Of a stretch of 36,138 bases of DNA, positions 1-7,522 are shown piece by piece. The notes under the pieces were generated by a model, which searched no databases, was not told the DNA's origin, and saw nothing but the letters and a program-made list of their open reading frames with translations. Source of the stretch: a virus; IMG/VR virus record IMGVR_UViG_3300031951_000589, positions 1 through 36,138 of that record; one strand, written 5' to 3'. The translations under genes and the position numbers were made by a program. Every line of letters begins with the position of its first letter. The stretch's first letter is position 1.

Positions 1-2743
1 CACCAGAAACGGGCTTAAATCCCATAGATTTAGGAACTTTACCGTAACTATCGTTATAAACACTATGAGTTGTATCTGAACCTGTATGGGCTGACTTAGA
101 TTCTGGGGAGTGTGTTGAAACTTTTTCAACGCCGTGTTTTTTAGCTTCTTTAATAATATGATTCAGCAAAGCTTCACGCCAATTTTTATGGTAATCAGAA
201 ATCTTCTCGATATGACTGGCTTTATCTTCATGACCATTACTCTTAAGATATTGAGTCATTGTCTTACCAAAGTCTGATTGAAGCTCGTCAACTAACCAAT
301 GCTTAGGGTCTGACATATCCACACGAGACCATGCGATTGTTCTATCTTTAGTCGGATGTCCAGAACGCTTAGAAGTTTCCATTACTTTATTGAAAGTTCT
401 AAACATTTCAGGGTCTTCTTTAATAGGAGCTAAAGATTCATCCGTATGGTCTAGGCGCATAATAGTCTCATCTTGACGATTGATGTTCTGCATCTTATTA
501 GCATCCCACTTACCGTAACTAATTCCATATTTAGTTTTAGGTATTTGAGCTATTTTCTCATCTACTTCAGCTTCAGATAACTTACCTTTACCGTCAAAGA
601 TTTTCTTCCACTTTTCTTTCTGATTAGGGAATATTTTATGCATAGTTCCAACGTCAATAGAGCCACCGTTAGCTTTGGCGTGGTCTTTTACCATTTCATA
701 AGCGTGTTGGTCTTCTCCATACTCATGCTCTCTAGAACGTTCTTTAATATGCTTATCTAGGAACGGACCATTAGCCCCATCTCCAGTTTTATTGATTCGA
801 CCGCTCTTTAATTGTTCATATTCTGGCAAGTGGTCACGTATATGCTCAGGAATAAATCTATCGTCATTATGAGAGTTAGCGTATAGGTCTGGCAGAAGCT
901 CATTTTTAAAATGGTCTTCCTTCCACTCTTTTTCGCCTTCAGCACGAGAATTATTATAGCCTTCGCTGTTGTAATAATCGTCGGAATGGTCTTCCCAATA
1001 ATCATCAGGATACTCTCCTGCATTATCCATGTGAGTACGCCACTCATTTACAGCATCGGTATATCTATCGTCAAAATCAGGATGGTCGTGAATAGTGTAA
1101 TCATCGTGATTAGCATAATCTATTTGTAACGGACCGCCAAATTCCTCTAACTTATCATGGACATCATCCATGTCAATCCAATCTTTCTTTTCATCATAAA
1201 GCTCAGGTAAGCCTATTTCAGAAGGATGGTCAAATCCAGTAACTTCTTTAAAATCATCTAAATCTATAGCATGGCTTCTGTCGTATTTTTCAGCTAACTT
1301 ATTAAGGTTATCAAAATCTAAACGACCTTCATTTTGTCTAGATTTTTCATTATCGCCTTTCCAATCATGATTCTCTCTAAGATGCTCATCAACCCAATCC
1401 TCACCGCCTCTATGGTCTGAAGGGTCTTTATCTTTCCAAGGATTAATACCTTCATCACGAAGGTACTGCTCCATGGAGTAGCCTTCTCTAGCCCACTCAT
1501 CTCCAGCATCACGCATGTCGTCTTCATGCTCTTCCCAATAATCTTCAGGAACTTCGTCGATATCAAAAATATTACGCTTATCTTTCTTTAACTTATTTTG
1601 TAATTGCTCAGAATCATAGCCATGGTCTTCATGGTTCTGGTTCCATTTACGAAACATTTCGACGCCATGTTTAGGGTCTACATCTTGATTGTTATATAGG
1701 TTGTATTTTTCATCAAAAGAACCGTGTCTTTTGATATGGTCGGCGTGTTCATCTGAGAGATGCCTAGAAGATGCTAGTTTAGCAGCCATATCTTGGTCAT
1801 AGCCTTCGCCATGATTCCAATTGTTCCAATTATGTAATCTTTGAAACTCTTCCTCAGGAGCCGGTCTTGCAGCCTCTCCAAAAGGAGTAATACCTTCTGC
1901 TGTAGTTTCGACCTGTTCACCACCCTCGATACCAAGATGCTTATCGAAAAAAGCTTTTCTTTCTATATCAGGTAGCTTACCTAATACATGATCTAACCCT
2001 TCTTGGCTAGTTAAATCTTTATGTCTTTGAGATGGATGGTTTAAAATAGCACGAGCCTCAGCAGCTCCGAATTTTTTATCCTCACCCTCAGGAGTATTAA
2101 AATCTTCATTAATGTGATTTCTTAAATCTACGCCACGAATCTTATCTATAGTTTTATCATTTTTAATAAGACTATTTTTCATGTCGTTAGGAAGTTTATC
2201 AAACATACCAAGTACAGCGGCAGGATTCTTGTCATGTAGAAACTTAAAATGTTTTTCTTCCAAACCTTCGTTTCTAGCTAATCTACCGAAAACATTACGC
2301 TCTACTTCTTCATCACTATCGTTTCTATGTCTAGTTGCTATAACACTCTTAGTGCCTTTAGCAACATCTTCCAATAAAGATTGTGGTATTTTTCCACCCT
2401 CAACTATAGATTCTAGAACATCCCTAGCACTATCGTCTTTCTTGGCTTTATTTTTTAAAATCTGAAATACTTTATCGTTATTTTCTTCATTATTCTGACC
2501 ACTATATTCAATAAAAGCTTTCATAGCTCTACTGTTTTCTTTTAAGAAACCGGGCTGTTCAGTTAGAGCGTGAATATACTCTTCTGAAGAAAATCCATGT
2601 TTTTCCGCATGACTGCGAATTCTTTGAGGTGGTTTGTAAGTACCGTCATCACTTACCATTTGCTGGTATTCATTACTCAAGCCAGAATTATTTTGTTCTT
2701 CTTGAGGCATTTCTAAATCTAATGGAAGTTGAGTTTTTTTCAT
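1..2743 (-). CDS. Giant His/Asp/Glu-rich polyvalent-type phage protein (C-terminus outside window)
   Basis: An uninterrupted minus-strand frame of about 914 codons runs from ATG at 2743 off the left edge, so the C-terminus is missing. The N-terminal ~270 residues are helical and charged. The middle (roughly residues 320-700) is extremely rich in His, Asp, Glu, Trp and Tyr, with repeated motifs such as PEDYWEEHEDD (about residue 398) and PDDYWEDHSDD (about residue 578). Near residues 795-825 a TIAWSRVD...VDELQSDFG segment resembles a domain common in the large 'polyvalent' proteins that phages and conjugative elements carry. The start follows the upstream gene's stop by one base, with AAGG about 9 bases before it, implying translational coupling. 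It is probably a virion-borne protein injected with DNA; that role is inferred, and only the reading frame and composition are directly seen. Confidence 0.72.
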   Translation of the reverse strand, partial: MKKTQLPLDLEMPQEEQNNSGLSNEYQQMVSDDGTYKPPQRIRSHAEKHGFSSEEYIHALTEQPGFLKENSRAMKAFIEYSGQNNEENNDKVFQILKNKAKKDDSARDVLESIVEGGKIPQSLLEDVAKGTKSVIATRHRNDSDEEVERNVFGRLARNEGLEEKHFKFLHDKNPAAVLGMFDKLPNDMKNSLIKNDKTIDKIRGVDLRNHINEDFNTPEGEDKKFGAAEARAILNHPSQRHKDLTSQEGLDHVLGKLPDIERKAFFDKHLGIEGGEQVETTAEGITPFGEAARPAPEEEFQRLHNWNNWNHGEGYDQDMAAKLASSRHLSDEHADHIKRHGSFDEKYNLYNNQDVDPKHGVEMFRKWNQNHEDHGYDSEQLQNKLKKDKRNIFDIDEVPEDYWEEHEDDMRDAGDEWAREGYSMEQYLRDEGINPWKDKDPSDHRGGEDWVDEHLRENHDWKGDNEKSRQNEGRLDFDNLNKLAEKYDRSHAIDLDDFKEVTGFDHPSEIGLPELYDEKKDWIDMDDVHDKLEEFGGPLQIDYANHDDYTIHDHPDFDDRYTDAVNEWRTHMDNAGEYPDDYWEDHSDDYYNSEGYNNSRAEGEKEWKEDHFKNELLPDLYANSHNDDRFIPEHIRDHLPEYEQLKSGRINKTGDGANGPFLDKHIKERSREHEYGEDQHAYEMVKDHAKANGGSIDVGTMHKIFPNQKEKWKKIFDGKGKLSEAEVDEKIAQIPKTKYGISYGKWDANKMQNINRQDETIMRLDHTDESLAPIKEDPEMFRTFNKVMETSKRSGHPTKDRTIAWSRVDMSDPKHWLVDELQSDFGKTMTQYLKSNGHEDKASHIEKISDYHKNWREALLNHIIKEAKKHGVEKVSTHSPESKSAHTGSDTTHSVYNDSYGKVPKSMGFKPVSG

Positions 2744-2744
2744 A

Positions 2745-3926
2745 TTATTTGACCTTAAATGATTCTTTCAAATTATGTAAAAACTCAGGATTATGATGAC
2801 CGTAGACGTTAGCGTGTGATTGAGCGCTAGATAATGATTTCTGCTCATCATAATGATTTTTTGAACTAGCTTCATCAAAGTCTTTTGGATGCATTTCATG
2901 CTCTTCGTTTACATCGGTTGGATGAAACATACCAACTACCATACCCATAGTATCTTTATCTAATCCACTATTGTAAATACCGTGATATCCAGCATCTTTG
3001 ATAGCTTGGTGGAAATCATCTTTATCAACTACGCCGGGGTTAACCTGTCTTTGGTCTGCAAGGGCTTTAGCCTTACTCCACAATTTATCTTTGTCTTTAG
3101 CGATATCGTATATTTTTCTATTACCTAGATTAGTTACGTATTTAGACTTACTTCCGCTTGTTACCAAACTCTCAGGCTTAGCACCTTCAGCATAGAAGAA
3201 AGCTAATTTGTGAGTTGGAGCGCCTTGCTTAGCTTCAGAGCCAATCTTGCGAACCCCATGAAACTTAGGTTCAATAGACTTTAAACCTTGCTCAGGAGAG
3301 TAGTGAATAAGATTTAAGTTAGGGCTTGGGTTATCTAGAGGATGTTCTGAATCATCTTCATTTTTACAAAGATAAAAAGAACTACCTTCAGACTTTTGCA
3401 TTTTCTTAGAAGGTTTAACGAATTTAGAATGAGTGTGTAAGTCATCGCCCATAAGATGGGTAAAATGAGTACCGTCTTCTAGAGTTGAATAAAAATCTTC
3501 AGGTTCTTGATTATGAATGGTAGTTCCCTGACCTTTCTGATGCTTTCCGGCTTTATCGCCATTAACATAATGCAGTTCATGGTCGTAACCATTAGAGAAA
3601 ATTAAGCTATCTTGACCTAGCTTACGAGCTAGTTCATAGAAGTGTTTATGTGAATGTTTGGGAGGGTTTTTGATTAAAAGAGAGCGCTCTAAACCGCCGT
3701 ACTTACCTTTCATGCTTTCTACATCATAACCCTTTCCTTCAAGCATTGCTTTAACGGAGTCGTGGTCCATGTTTGTTTCTGTAGGATGATAGGGCTGGTC
3801 GGCTGATAGAATTATGTGCGATTGACGATAAGGCTCACCTTTCTTAGAAAGTGAGGTATTTATTTCTTCTTCTTTTTCCTGTTTTTTAATGTCATTAGAA
3901 ATGACACGGTATACTTTTTTGTACAT
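2745..3926 (-). CDS. Possible phage effector: two-domain protein with ADP-ribosyltransferase-like C-terminal half
   Basis: 393 residues. Residues ~36-160 look like one domain, with GYDV near 67, GLERSLLI near 78 and GQDSLIF at 104-110, a pattern reminiscent of DUF3293-like domains. After a short linker, residues ~203-340 hold a second domain that begins LNLIHYSPEQGL and includes HGVRKIGSEA, IYDIAKDKD and AGYHGIYN. This HYS...GYxGxYN arrangement is seen in phage polyvalent proteins and recalls ADP-ribosyltransferase-like folds, but I cannot confirm catalytic residues. It has no Shine-Dalgarno sequence: the TATAAT of a TGGTATAATA element ends five bases before the ATG, so the mRNA is probably leaderless. 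The next gene, the giant His-rich protein, starts one base after its stop, so the two are likely co-expressed and perhaps co-packaged. Confidence 0.5.
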   Translation of the reverse strand: MYKKVYRVISNDIKKQEKEEEINTSLSKKGEPYRQSHIILSADQPYHPTETNMDHDSVKAMLEGKGYDVESMKGKYGGLERSLLIKNPPKHSHKHFYELARKLGQDSLIFSNGYDHELHYVNGDKAGKHQKGQGTTIHNQEPEDFYSTLEDGTHFTHLMGDDLHTHSKFVKPSKKMQKSEGSSFYLCKNEDDSEHPLDNPSPNLNLIHYSPEQGLKSIEPKFHGVRKIGSEAKQGAPTHKLAFFYAEGAKPESLVTSGSKSKYVTNLGNRKIYDIAKDKDKLWSKAKALADQRQVNPGVVDKDDFHQAIKDAGYHGIYNSGLDKDTMGMVVGMFHPTDVNEEHEMHPKDFDEASSKNHYDEQKSLSSAQSHANVYGHHNPEFLHNLKESFKVK

Positions 3927-3930
3927 ACTT

Positions 3931-3940
3931 TATTATACCA
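3931..3940 (-). promoter_or_regulatory. TGGTATAATA element, leaderless type
   Basis: Perfect copy of the ten-base element read on the minus strand, preceded by TTTA. The hexamer ends five bases (AAAGT) before the ATG at 3926, which places the expected transcription start at or next to the start codon. No convincing -35 box is seen upstream, where the sequence is the start of the intergenic gap and the 3' end of the preceding gene. Confidence 0.65.
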
Positions 3941-3956
3941 TAAATAGAAGATTTTA

Positions 3957-4775
3957 CTAGATATTACTGAGGTGATATTTCGTAAAATAGACTTTTTTAA
4001 GTTGTTGAAGAATTTTTTCACGTTGTTCTGTAAGTTGTTGAATTCTTGGCTCATAGATTCTAGTTCCTGCTGAAGCCGAACTTTGTGAAATTCCATCCTG
4101 ACTAAGAGATTGACTATTGTAGATATTATTAGTACCTAAGTTACCTAGGATATTGATAGCTGCTGTCATTCCTATAATTGAGTTAAATAATACCGGAACA
4201 TGACCTTCTTTATGACATACACCAGTTGTATACTCTATCTCCCAGAAAGCTGGAAGCCATGGATAGTTTGTCTGACCTTGTAAAAAAATCAAAGCTCCGC
4301 TTGGTACGCCGTTAACAATAGTGCTTGAACTTCCAAATACTGAAAGAATAGGAAGTACGTTAATTTGACCTTTATGGAAGAAACCTGACTCAACCCATTC
4401 TAAAGGCAGTCTATAAATCTCTTGACGATTTGTAGACATTACTCTAATCGATTCAACACTTAAAACTGGCTTATGATTCACTTTAATATGAATAAAGTTT
4501 TTATATAGCTGAGAGTCATAAGGAATACGCTCTTGCATTTGAACTTTATCTACGTGTAGTCCAGTCATGATTTCAATTTCCTGAATAGCTACTACAATTT
4601 GATCTTTAAGCTCATCGCTATTGTAGCTACTCATATCAACTCCATGCAAGTATCTAGATACAAGCAATTCAGGAGTAATGATAGGTTCAATTCTTTGATT
4701 TAAGTTAGATACCTCCTTAGCATCTGCTGGAAGTGCTTTAGTACCGTAACTTTTACTTTTTGTATAATCAGACAC
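3957..4775 (-). CDS. Putative head-tail connector / neck protein
   Basis: 272 residues starting at GTG (4775), directly after the TAA of the upstream gene, so translation is probably coupled. The N-terminal third (TPELLVSRYLHGV, then QIVVAIQEIEIMTGL) is predicted helical. It is followed by a beta-rich stretch (ERIPYD, FIHIKVNHKPVLSVESIRV) and FWEIEYTTGV near the C-terminal third. That helix-bundle plus 'KPVLSVESI' strand pattern is typical of phage head-tail adaptor proteins that dock under the portal. The C-terminus holds a short coiled-coil-like segment (QQLTEQREKILQQLKKVYF). The function is assigned from pattern only; it could instead be another neck or baseplate-proximal protein. Confidence 0.5.
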   Translation of the reverse strand: MSDYTKSKSYGTKALPADAKEVSNLNQRIEPIITPELLVSRYLHGVDMSSYNSDELKDQIVVAIQEIEIMTGLHVDKVQMQERIPYDSQLYKNFIHIKVNHKPVLSVESIRVMSTNRQEIYRLPLEWVESGFFHKGQINVLPILSVFGSSSTIVNGVPSGALIFLQGQTNYPWLPAFWEIEYTTGVCHKEGHVPVLFNSIIGMTAAINILGNLGTNNIYNSQSLSQDGISQSSASAGTRIYEPRIQQLTEQREKILQQLKKVYFTKYHLSNI

Positions 4776-5204
4776 TTAGCACCCGCCTATTTCTAGCATC
4801 TCAACCGTAACTGCGTTCTTGACTACAAAGCTTCTTACTACTCCGTCTTCAGTAACATTAACTTTAATAGAACCGCTATTAGGGACTTGAACTGCGCTTA
4901 AATTAAACCTCCAGATACTCTTATCGTCAGCAAAAGGTTGAGTGCCGACAATGTTGAAGGCAGCAGCATCATCAATTGATTGAAAATCAACAGAAATAGC
5001 TAAAGCCGCAGCTTGCGATATATAACGCATAGGCATTTGTGGAAATGCTGGAGATTTCTCAGAATCTACCGCTGTACTGACATCTAAATCGATTAATTGT
5101 AAATAAAGAGTGTTTGGCTGACCTTCAGCCATATAAGCTTGGGCTGCATTTTGCCAAGAATTTACATTATTTACGTTCTTCAATACCTTTGCACTAAGTC
5201 TCAT
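4776..5204 (-). CDS. Small beta-rich virion-type protein of unknown function
   Basis: 142 residues, mostly predicted beta strand (NTLYLQLIDLD, AAALAISVDF, SIWRFNLSAVQVPNSG, SIKVNVTEDG), with no signal peptide or membrane segment. It begins at ATG 5204 just behind a TGGTATAAAG element, and its stop abuts the GTG of the connector candidate, so the two form one operon. Paired placement with a neck-type protein suggests a structural role in the head-tail joint, but no family is recognised with certainty. A GAGG sits 4-7 bases before the ATG and may act as ribosome binding site if transcription starts early enough. Confidence 0.55.
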   Translation of the reverse strand: MRLSAKVLKNVNNVNSWQNAAQAYMAEGQPNTLYLQLIDLDVSTAVDSEKSPAFPQMPMRYISQAAALAISVDFQSIDDAAAFNIVGTQPFADDKSIWRFNLSAVQVPNSGSIKVNVTEDGVVRSFVVKNAVTVEMLEIGGC

Positions 5205-5211
5205 AAAGCCT

Positions 5212-5221
5212 CTTTATACCA
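5212..5221 (-). promoter_or_regulatory. Variant TGGTATAAAG element, minus strand
   Basis: Reads TGGTATAAAG toward the gene starting at 5204; the hexamer TATAAA ends eight bases before the ATG. It lies in the same 70-base gap as the plus-strand element at 5261-5270, so the two genes are divergently expressed from back-to-back copies of the motif. Confidence 0.5.
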
Positions 5222-5260
5222 TGGGTTTATAATAAAGATTGCGATTTTGGCTAGTTTTTG

Positions 5261-5270
5261 TGGTATGATA
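5261..5270 (+). promoter_or_regulatory. Variant TGGTATGATA element, leaderless type
   Basis: TGGTATGATA preceded by TTTG. The TATGAT hexamer ends five bases (AAAGT) before the ATG at 5275, exactly the geometry and spacer sequence seen at 3926 on the other strand. There is no Shine-Dalgarno sequence between hexamer and ATG. Confidence 0.6.
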
Positions 5271-5274
5271 AAGT

Positions 5275-5802
5275 ATGAAACCAAGAATTTACATCATTGA
5301 AGGACCGTCAAAGATAGGCAAAAGCAGTCAAAGTTTTCTATTAAGTCAAAAAATTGAACAAAATCAGATATTTAGAATGGATAGTGTCTTGACGGTAGAG
5401 CAAGTAGCTGATTTTCAGGTTAAGATTAAGGAATGGCTGAACTTAGACCCTAAGAATACAGCTATTTTAACGGGCTCTATTGCATTTACTATTGTAATTA
5501 AAGATATGTCTGCAGTTTCTTTTGGTAAATCATATCTAGAATATGATGATGAATTAAGAGACTTTCTTGAAATGGTCAGGATTTATGGATGTAAAGCTTT
5601 TCTTCTTAAGCCTAATAAATATGACTTTCTTGCAACTCGTAGGGTCGATTCTTTAAATATCGTACACGAGGACGCCATATATAAGGGCTTAGAGCATTTT
5701 GTGAACTATTATTCAAATGCTAACTTTAAGTGGACGATTATCCCTGTCTTTCATCATGACTCAATGCTTCAGCTACAAAAAAAGATTCAATCCTACATTT
5801 AA
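5275..5802 (+). CDS. P-loop nucleotide kinase-like protein
   Basis: 175 residues. A Walker A motif, GPSKIGKS, lies at residues 10-17 directly after the first beta strand (PRIYIIE), the usual layout of nucleoside and nucleotide kinases. A second hydrophobic strand (NTAILTGSIAF) and an arginine pair in LATRRVD about two-thirds along would suit a lid or LID-like region. The length is within the range of dNMP kinases. The substrate cannot be read from the sequence; a deoxynucleotide kinase would fit the phage's own nrdAB genes, but a regulatory NTPase is also possible. It is expressed from a TGGTATGATA element placed so close to the ATG that the mRNA is probably leaderless. Confidence 0.6.
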   Translation: MKPRIYIIEGPSKIGKSSQSFLLSQKIEQNQIFRMDSVLTVEQVADFQVKIKEWLNLDPKNTAILTGSIAFTIVIKDMSAVSFGKSYLEYDDELRDFLEMVRIYGCKAFLLKPNKYDFLATRRVDSLNIVHEDAIYKGLEHFVNYYSNANFKWTIIPVFHHDSMLQLQKKIQSYI

Positions 5803-5806
5803 GTAC

Positions 5807-5835
5807 TTGCGTTGTAACCAAAACTACTGTAAAAT
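5807..5835 (+). promoter_or_regulatory. Sigma70-like promoter TTGCGT-17-TAAAAT
   Basis: TTGCGT (5807-5812) and TAAAAT (5830-5835) with a 17-base spacer ending in CTG. The transcript would carry a leader of nearly 40 bases before ATG 5880, with AGAGGA as ribosome binding site. It opens the small-gene block and differs from the TGGTATAATA class by having a -35 hexamer. Confidence 0.55.
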
Positions 5836-5879
5836 AGTTACAAGGAAGGTTATACAAACGGCATTACAGAGGAAAATAA

Positions 5880-6083
5880 ATGTCTCATATGATTAAGATT
5901 TTAACAAAACAATTACAGCTACTTGAGATTGAGTTGGGTGATTATATAATTGCAAAAAATCAGAAGCTTCCTACTTTACAATCGACCCAGTACTATGCTA
6001 ATCTATTACAAATTCATCAGTCATTGAGGATTGCGATTACGGCTCTAGAAAACAACTTACAGGAGGAAATCCATGTACACTAA
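5880..6083 (+). CDS. Small helical protein, unknown
   Basis: 67 residues, almost wholly predicted alpha helix (heptad-like ILTKQLQLLEIELGDYI and QIHQSLRIAITALENNL), ending in His-Val-His. The start is supported by AGAGGA nine bases upstream and by a sigma70-like promoter. The stop lies 11 bases inside the next gene. No family is recognised; size, position and promoter suggest an early phage protein that may bind a host target. Confidence 0.55.
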   Translation: MSHMIKILTKQLQLLEIELGDYIIAKNQKLPTLQSTQYYANLLQIHQSLRIAITALENNLQEEIHVH

Positions 6084-6276
6084 CATTATGGCTTGGGAAA
6101 ATGGCGAAATGTCTGAAGTTGATGAGATTAAGTTCTTTTCTGAGTTGATTGCTACTGGAATGGCTTGGTCCCTACAGGGTTGTTATGGAAGAGCCGCAAT
6201 GAGTTTTGTGGAAAATGGTGTTATTTCACGAAATGGTCAGATTCTTGTGAATCTTGATGAAATTTATGACAATTAA
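6073..6276 (+). CDS. Small conserved phage protein (DUF7417-like)
   Basis: 67 residues, with a strong AGGAGG ribosome binding site just before ATG 6073, inside the end of the previous gene. The pattern of an acidic N-terminus, FFSELIATGMAWSLQGCYGR and a following AMSFVENGVIS matches a small protein family widespread in tailed phages (a '...LF..LI..G.aw.LQG.YGR.A' signature). Its biochemical function is unknown. It is soluble with no signal peptide. The next short gene begins ten bases before its stop. Confidence 0.7.
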   Translation: MYTNIMAWENGEMSEVDEIKFFSELIATGMAWSLQGCYGRAAMSFVENGVISRNGQILVNLDEIYDN

Positions 6277-6406
6277 TTACGTTTTCCCAACCGAAAATAA
6301 AGAACTTATTGATAATTGCATTAGGGATTTAACAACTCATGATTGGGTCCTAACTAGTCGAATTGACGACGAATATGGATTAACTACGTTAGAGTTTAAA
6401 AAATAG
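6266..6406 (+). CDS. 46-residue small protein
   Basis: ATG at 6266 overlaps the end of the preceding gene and reads 46 codons to TAG at 6404-6406 (MTINYVFPTENKELIDNCIR at the start, TTLEFKK at the end). The ribosome binding site is weak (GATGAAA). The encoded protein looks like a normal globular mini-domain with alternating helix and strand, and it fills the space to the next promoter exactly, which is why I keep it. No family is recognised. Confidence 0.45.
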   Translation: MTINYVFPTENKELIDNCIRDLTTHDWVLTSRIDDEYGLTTLEFKK

Positions 6407-6420
6407 TTTGCAAATAATAT
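6398..6420 (+). repeat. Direct repeat copy 1 (stop codon plus -35 region)
   Basis: A 23-base sequence identical to 6645-6667. It begins with six A, contains the TAG stop of the upstream gene, the TTGCAA -35 hexamer and the first part of the promoter spacer. Both copies therefore provide a Lys-Lys-stop ending followed by a promoter. Confidence 0.85.
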
Positions 6421-6435
6421 TTTATTCTGTATAAT
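6408..6435 (+). promoter_or_regulatory. Sigma70-like promoter TTGCAA-16-TATAAT
   Basis: TTGCAA at 6408-6413 and TATAAT at 6430-6435, 16-base spacer ending in CTG, followed by a leader of about 25 bases containing AAGGAG before ATG 6468. Confidence 0.65.
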
Positions 6436-6467
6436 CTCACATATCAGCTAACAACCAAGGAGATTAC

Positions 6468-6653
6468 ATGAAAGCATCAACTCAATTTGTTGTCATTGCA
6501 ATTGTCGGAACTCATGTTATCCCTGTTCAAAAAATCATGCAAAAAGGACCTGAGCTTTTTGTGTTAACTGATATGAACGGGATGAATCTGTATGGATTTA
6601 AAAAAGAAAAGTCAGTCGATGCTTTTTTTATTAATGGCAAAACAAAAAAATAG
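6468..6653 (+). CDS. 61-residue small protein, unknown
   Basis: ATG 6468 is preceded by AAGGAG at good spacing and a clear promoter. The product is a small beta-type protein (TQFVVIAIVGTHVIPVQKI, ELFVLTDMNGMNLYGF) ending in a basic tail. The hydrophobic N-terminal stretch is too interrupted to be a convincing membrane segment. Its 3' end and the following promoter are duplicated from the preceding gene boundary by a 23-base direct repeat. No family is recognised; likely early expressed. Confidence 0.6.
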   Translation: MKASTQFVVIAIVGTHVIPVQKIMQKGPELFVLTDMNGMNLYGFKKEKSVDAFFINGKTKK

Positions 6654-6667
6654 TTTGCAAATAATAT
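6645..6667 (+). repeat. Direct repeat copy 2 (stop codon plus -35 region)
   Basis: Second copy of the 23-base sequence at 6398-6420, about 247 bases downstream, again covering the Lys-Lys-stop codons and TTGCAA. Confidence 0.85.
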
Positions 6668-6682
6668 GCTTTCCTGTATCAT
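6655..6682 (+). promoter_or_regulatory. Sigma70-like promoter TTGCAA-16-TATCAT
   Basis: TTGCAA at 6655-6660 and TATCAT at 6677-6682 with a 16-base spacer, the same architecture as the promoter 247 bases upstream; the leader includes AAGGAG before ATG 6714. Confidence 0.6.
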
Positions 6683-6713
6683 CTCTGTATTGGTAACAAC
6701 TAAGGAGATCAAA

Positions 6714-6971
6714 ATGAACAAGGCAAAAATCGGTGACAGAATCAAGTCTATGAATGTTGCAGGTATGCCTGATAGAGGCTATTATGCTGGTAATGTAACT
6801 AAAGTAGAATTTGATGCCAATTATCAAGTTTATTACGTCTACTATACCGCAACTTGGAAATCCCCTAACGGTAAAGACTTAGAGCAAATAGCTGACCGAG
6901 AAATGAGAGTATTGCAGAACGGAACTGAAACTTTATTTGAAGGTTTAACTAATAATATCGAAATTCTTTAG
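6714..6971 (+). CDS. 85-residue small protein, unknown
   Basis: The start at 6714 is chosen because AAGGAG lies at ideal spacing; an in-frame upstream extension would run through the promoter. The protein begins MNKAKIGDRIKSMNV and has a small beta-barrel-like pattern (GYYAGNVTKVEFD, YQVYYVYYTATWK), of the kind seen in small phage nucleic-acid- or protein-binding folds. It contains no Cys and no signal peptide. The next gene begins eight bases after its stop behind an AGGAGG site, so they are co-transcribed. The function is not recognised. Confidence 0.6.
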   Translation: MNKAKIGDRIKSMNVAGMPDRGYYAGNVTKVEFDANYQVYYVYYTATWKSPNGKDLEQIADREMRVLQNGTETLFEGLTNNIEIL

Positions 6972-6979
6972 GAGGTTTT

Positions 6980-7156
6980 ATGATTAATGTAAAAAGTATA
7001 AAAATGGTAGCTGGCGGAACAGAATTAACTGTTGAAATAGACAAGGAAATTATTACAGCTAAAACTTATTTTGATTTTGATGGTACTGATAAAGTGCTTA
7101 TTAAGGGCGAATTGTACGAATACCGTGGTGGATTTAATATTGTTAAGGTGAGGTAA
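6980..7156 (+). CDS. 58-residue small protein, unknown
   Basis: ATG 6980 follows a perfect AGGAGG with four-base spacing. 58 codons (MINVKSIKMVAGGTELTVEI at the start, ending NIVKVR) give an all-beta mini-protein. The stop lies two bases before the next ATG, so translation of the next gene is probably coupled. No family is recognised. The strong ribosome binding site and operon context make it likely real despite its size. Confidence 0.6.
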   Translation: MINVKSIKMVAGGTELTVEIDKEIITAKTYFDFDGTDKVLIKGELYEYRGGFNIVKVR

Positions 7157-7158
7157 TT

Positions 7159-7515
7159 ATGAGTAATTTACAAGAAAACATGGACCAAATGGATAAAGTT
7201 GTAACAGAATTAGGAGAAGATAAGAAAACTAGACATCAAAAGCTTCAAGAATCCCTAGTTAGACTAGTGGAGTATAAAGAAGCACTTAAAGCTCAAATGA
7301 AGGATACTGACGTACAGCTTGAAAGTGTACTAAAAACCCTAGGATTGGACTATTCATTCCAAGCACCTGATGGTATTGTATACAAGATTACCAAGCCTAC
7401 AGGTACTTATATTTCATTCAAGGAGATTGATTATGCGCGTACTAAGAAGGTTGGAGAGGCTAAGGGAAGTCTAAGTAAGGCTGAAGCTAAAGAATTGGGA
7501 TATACAGTAGACTAA
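7159..7515 (+). CDS. Coiled-coil small protein, unknown
   Basis: 118 residues. Residues 1-65 form a long charged helix with coiled-coil periodicity (QENMDQMDKVVTELG, LVEYKEALKAQMKDTDVQL). The C-terminal half is a small beta/alpha domain (DGIVYKITKPTGTYISF, then KAEAKELGYTVD). It is the last gene of the small-gene block and ends just before a bidirectional terminator facing the capsid operon. The fold recalls small phage proteins of recombination or host-takeover clusters, but no specific function can be given. Confidence 0.6.
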   Translation: MSNLQENMDQMDKVVTELGEDKKTRHQKLQESLVRLVEYKEALKAQMKDTDVQLESVLKTLGLDYSFQAPDGIVYKITKPTGTYISFKEIDYARTKKVGEAKGSLSKAEAKELGYTVD

Positions 7516-7522
7516 AATAAAA

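Noticed and set aside
5228-5236. TATAATAAA on the plus strand in the 5205-5274 gap
   Set aside because: It lacks the TGG extension and lies about 40 bases from the gene, while a proper element is placed at 5261.
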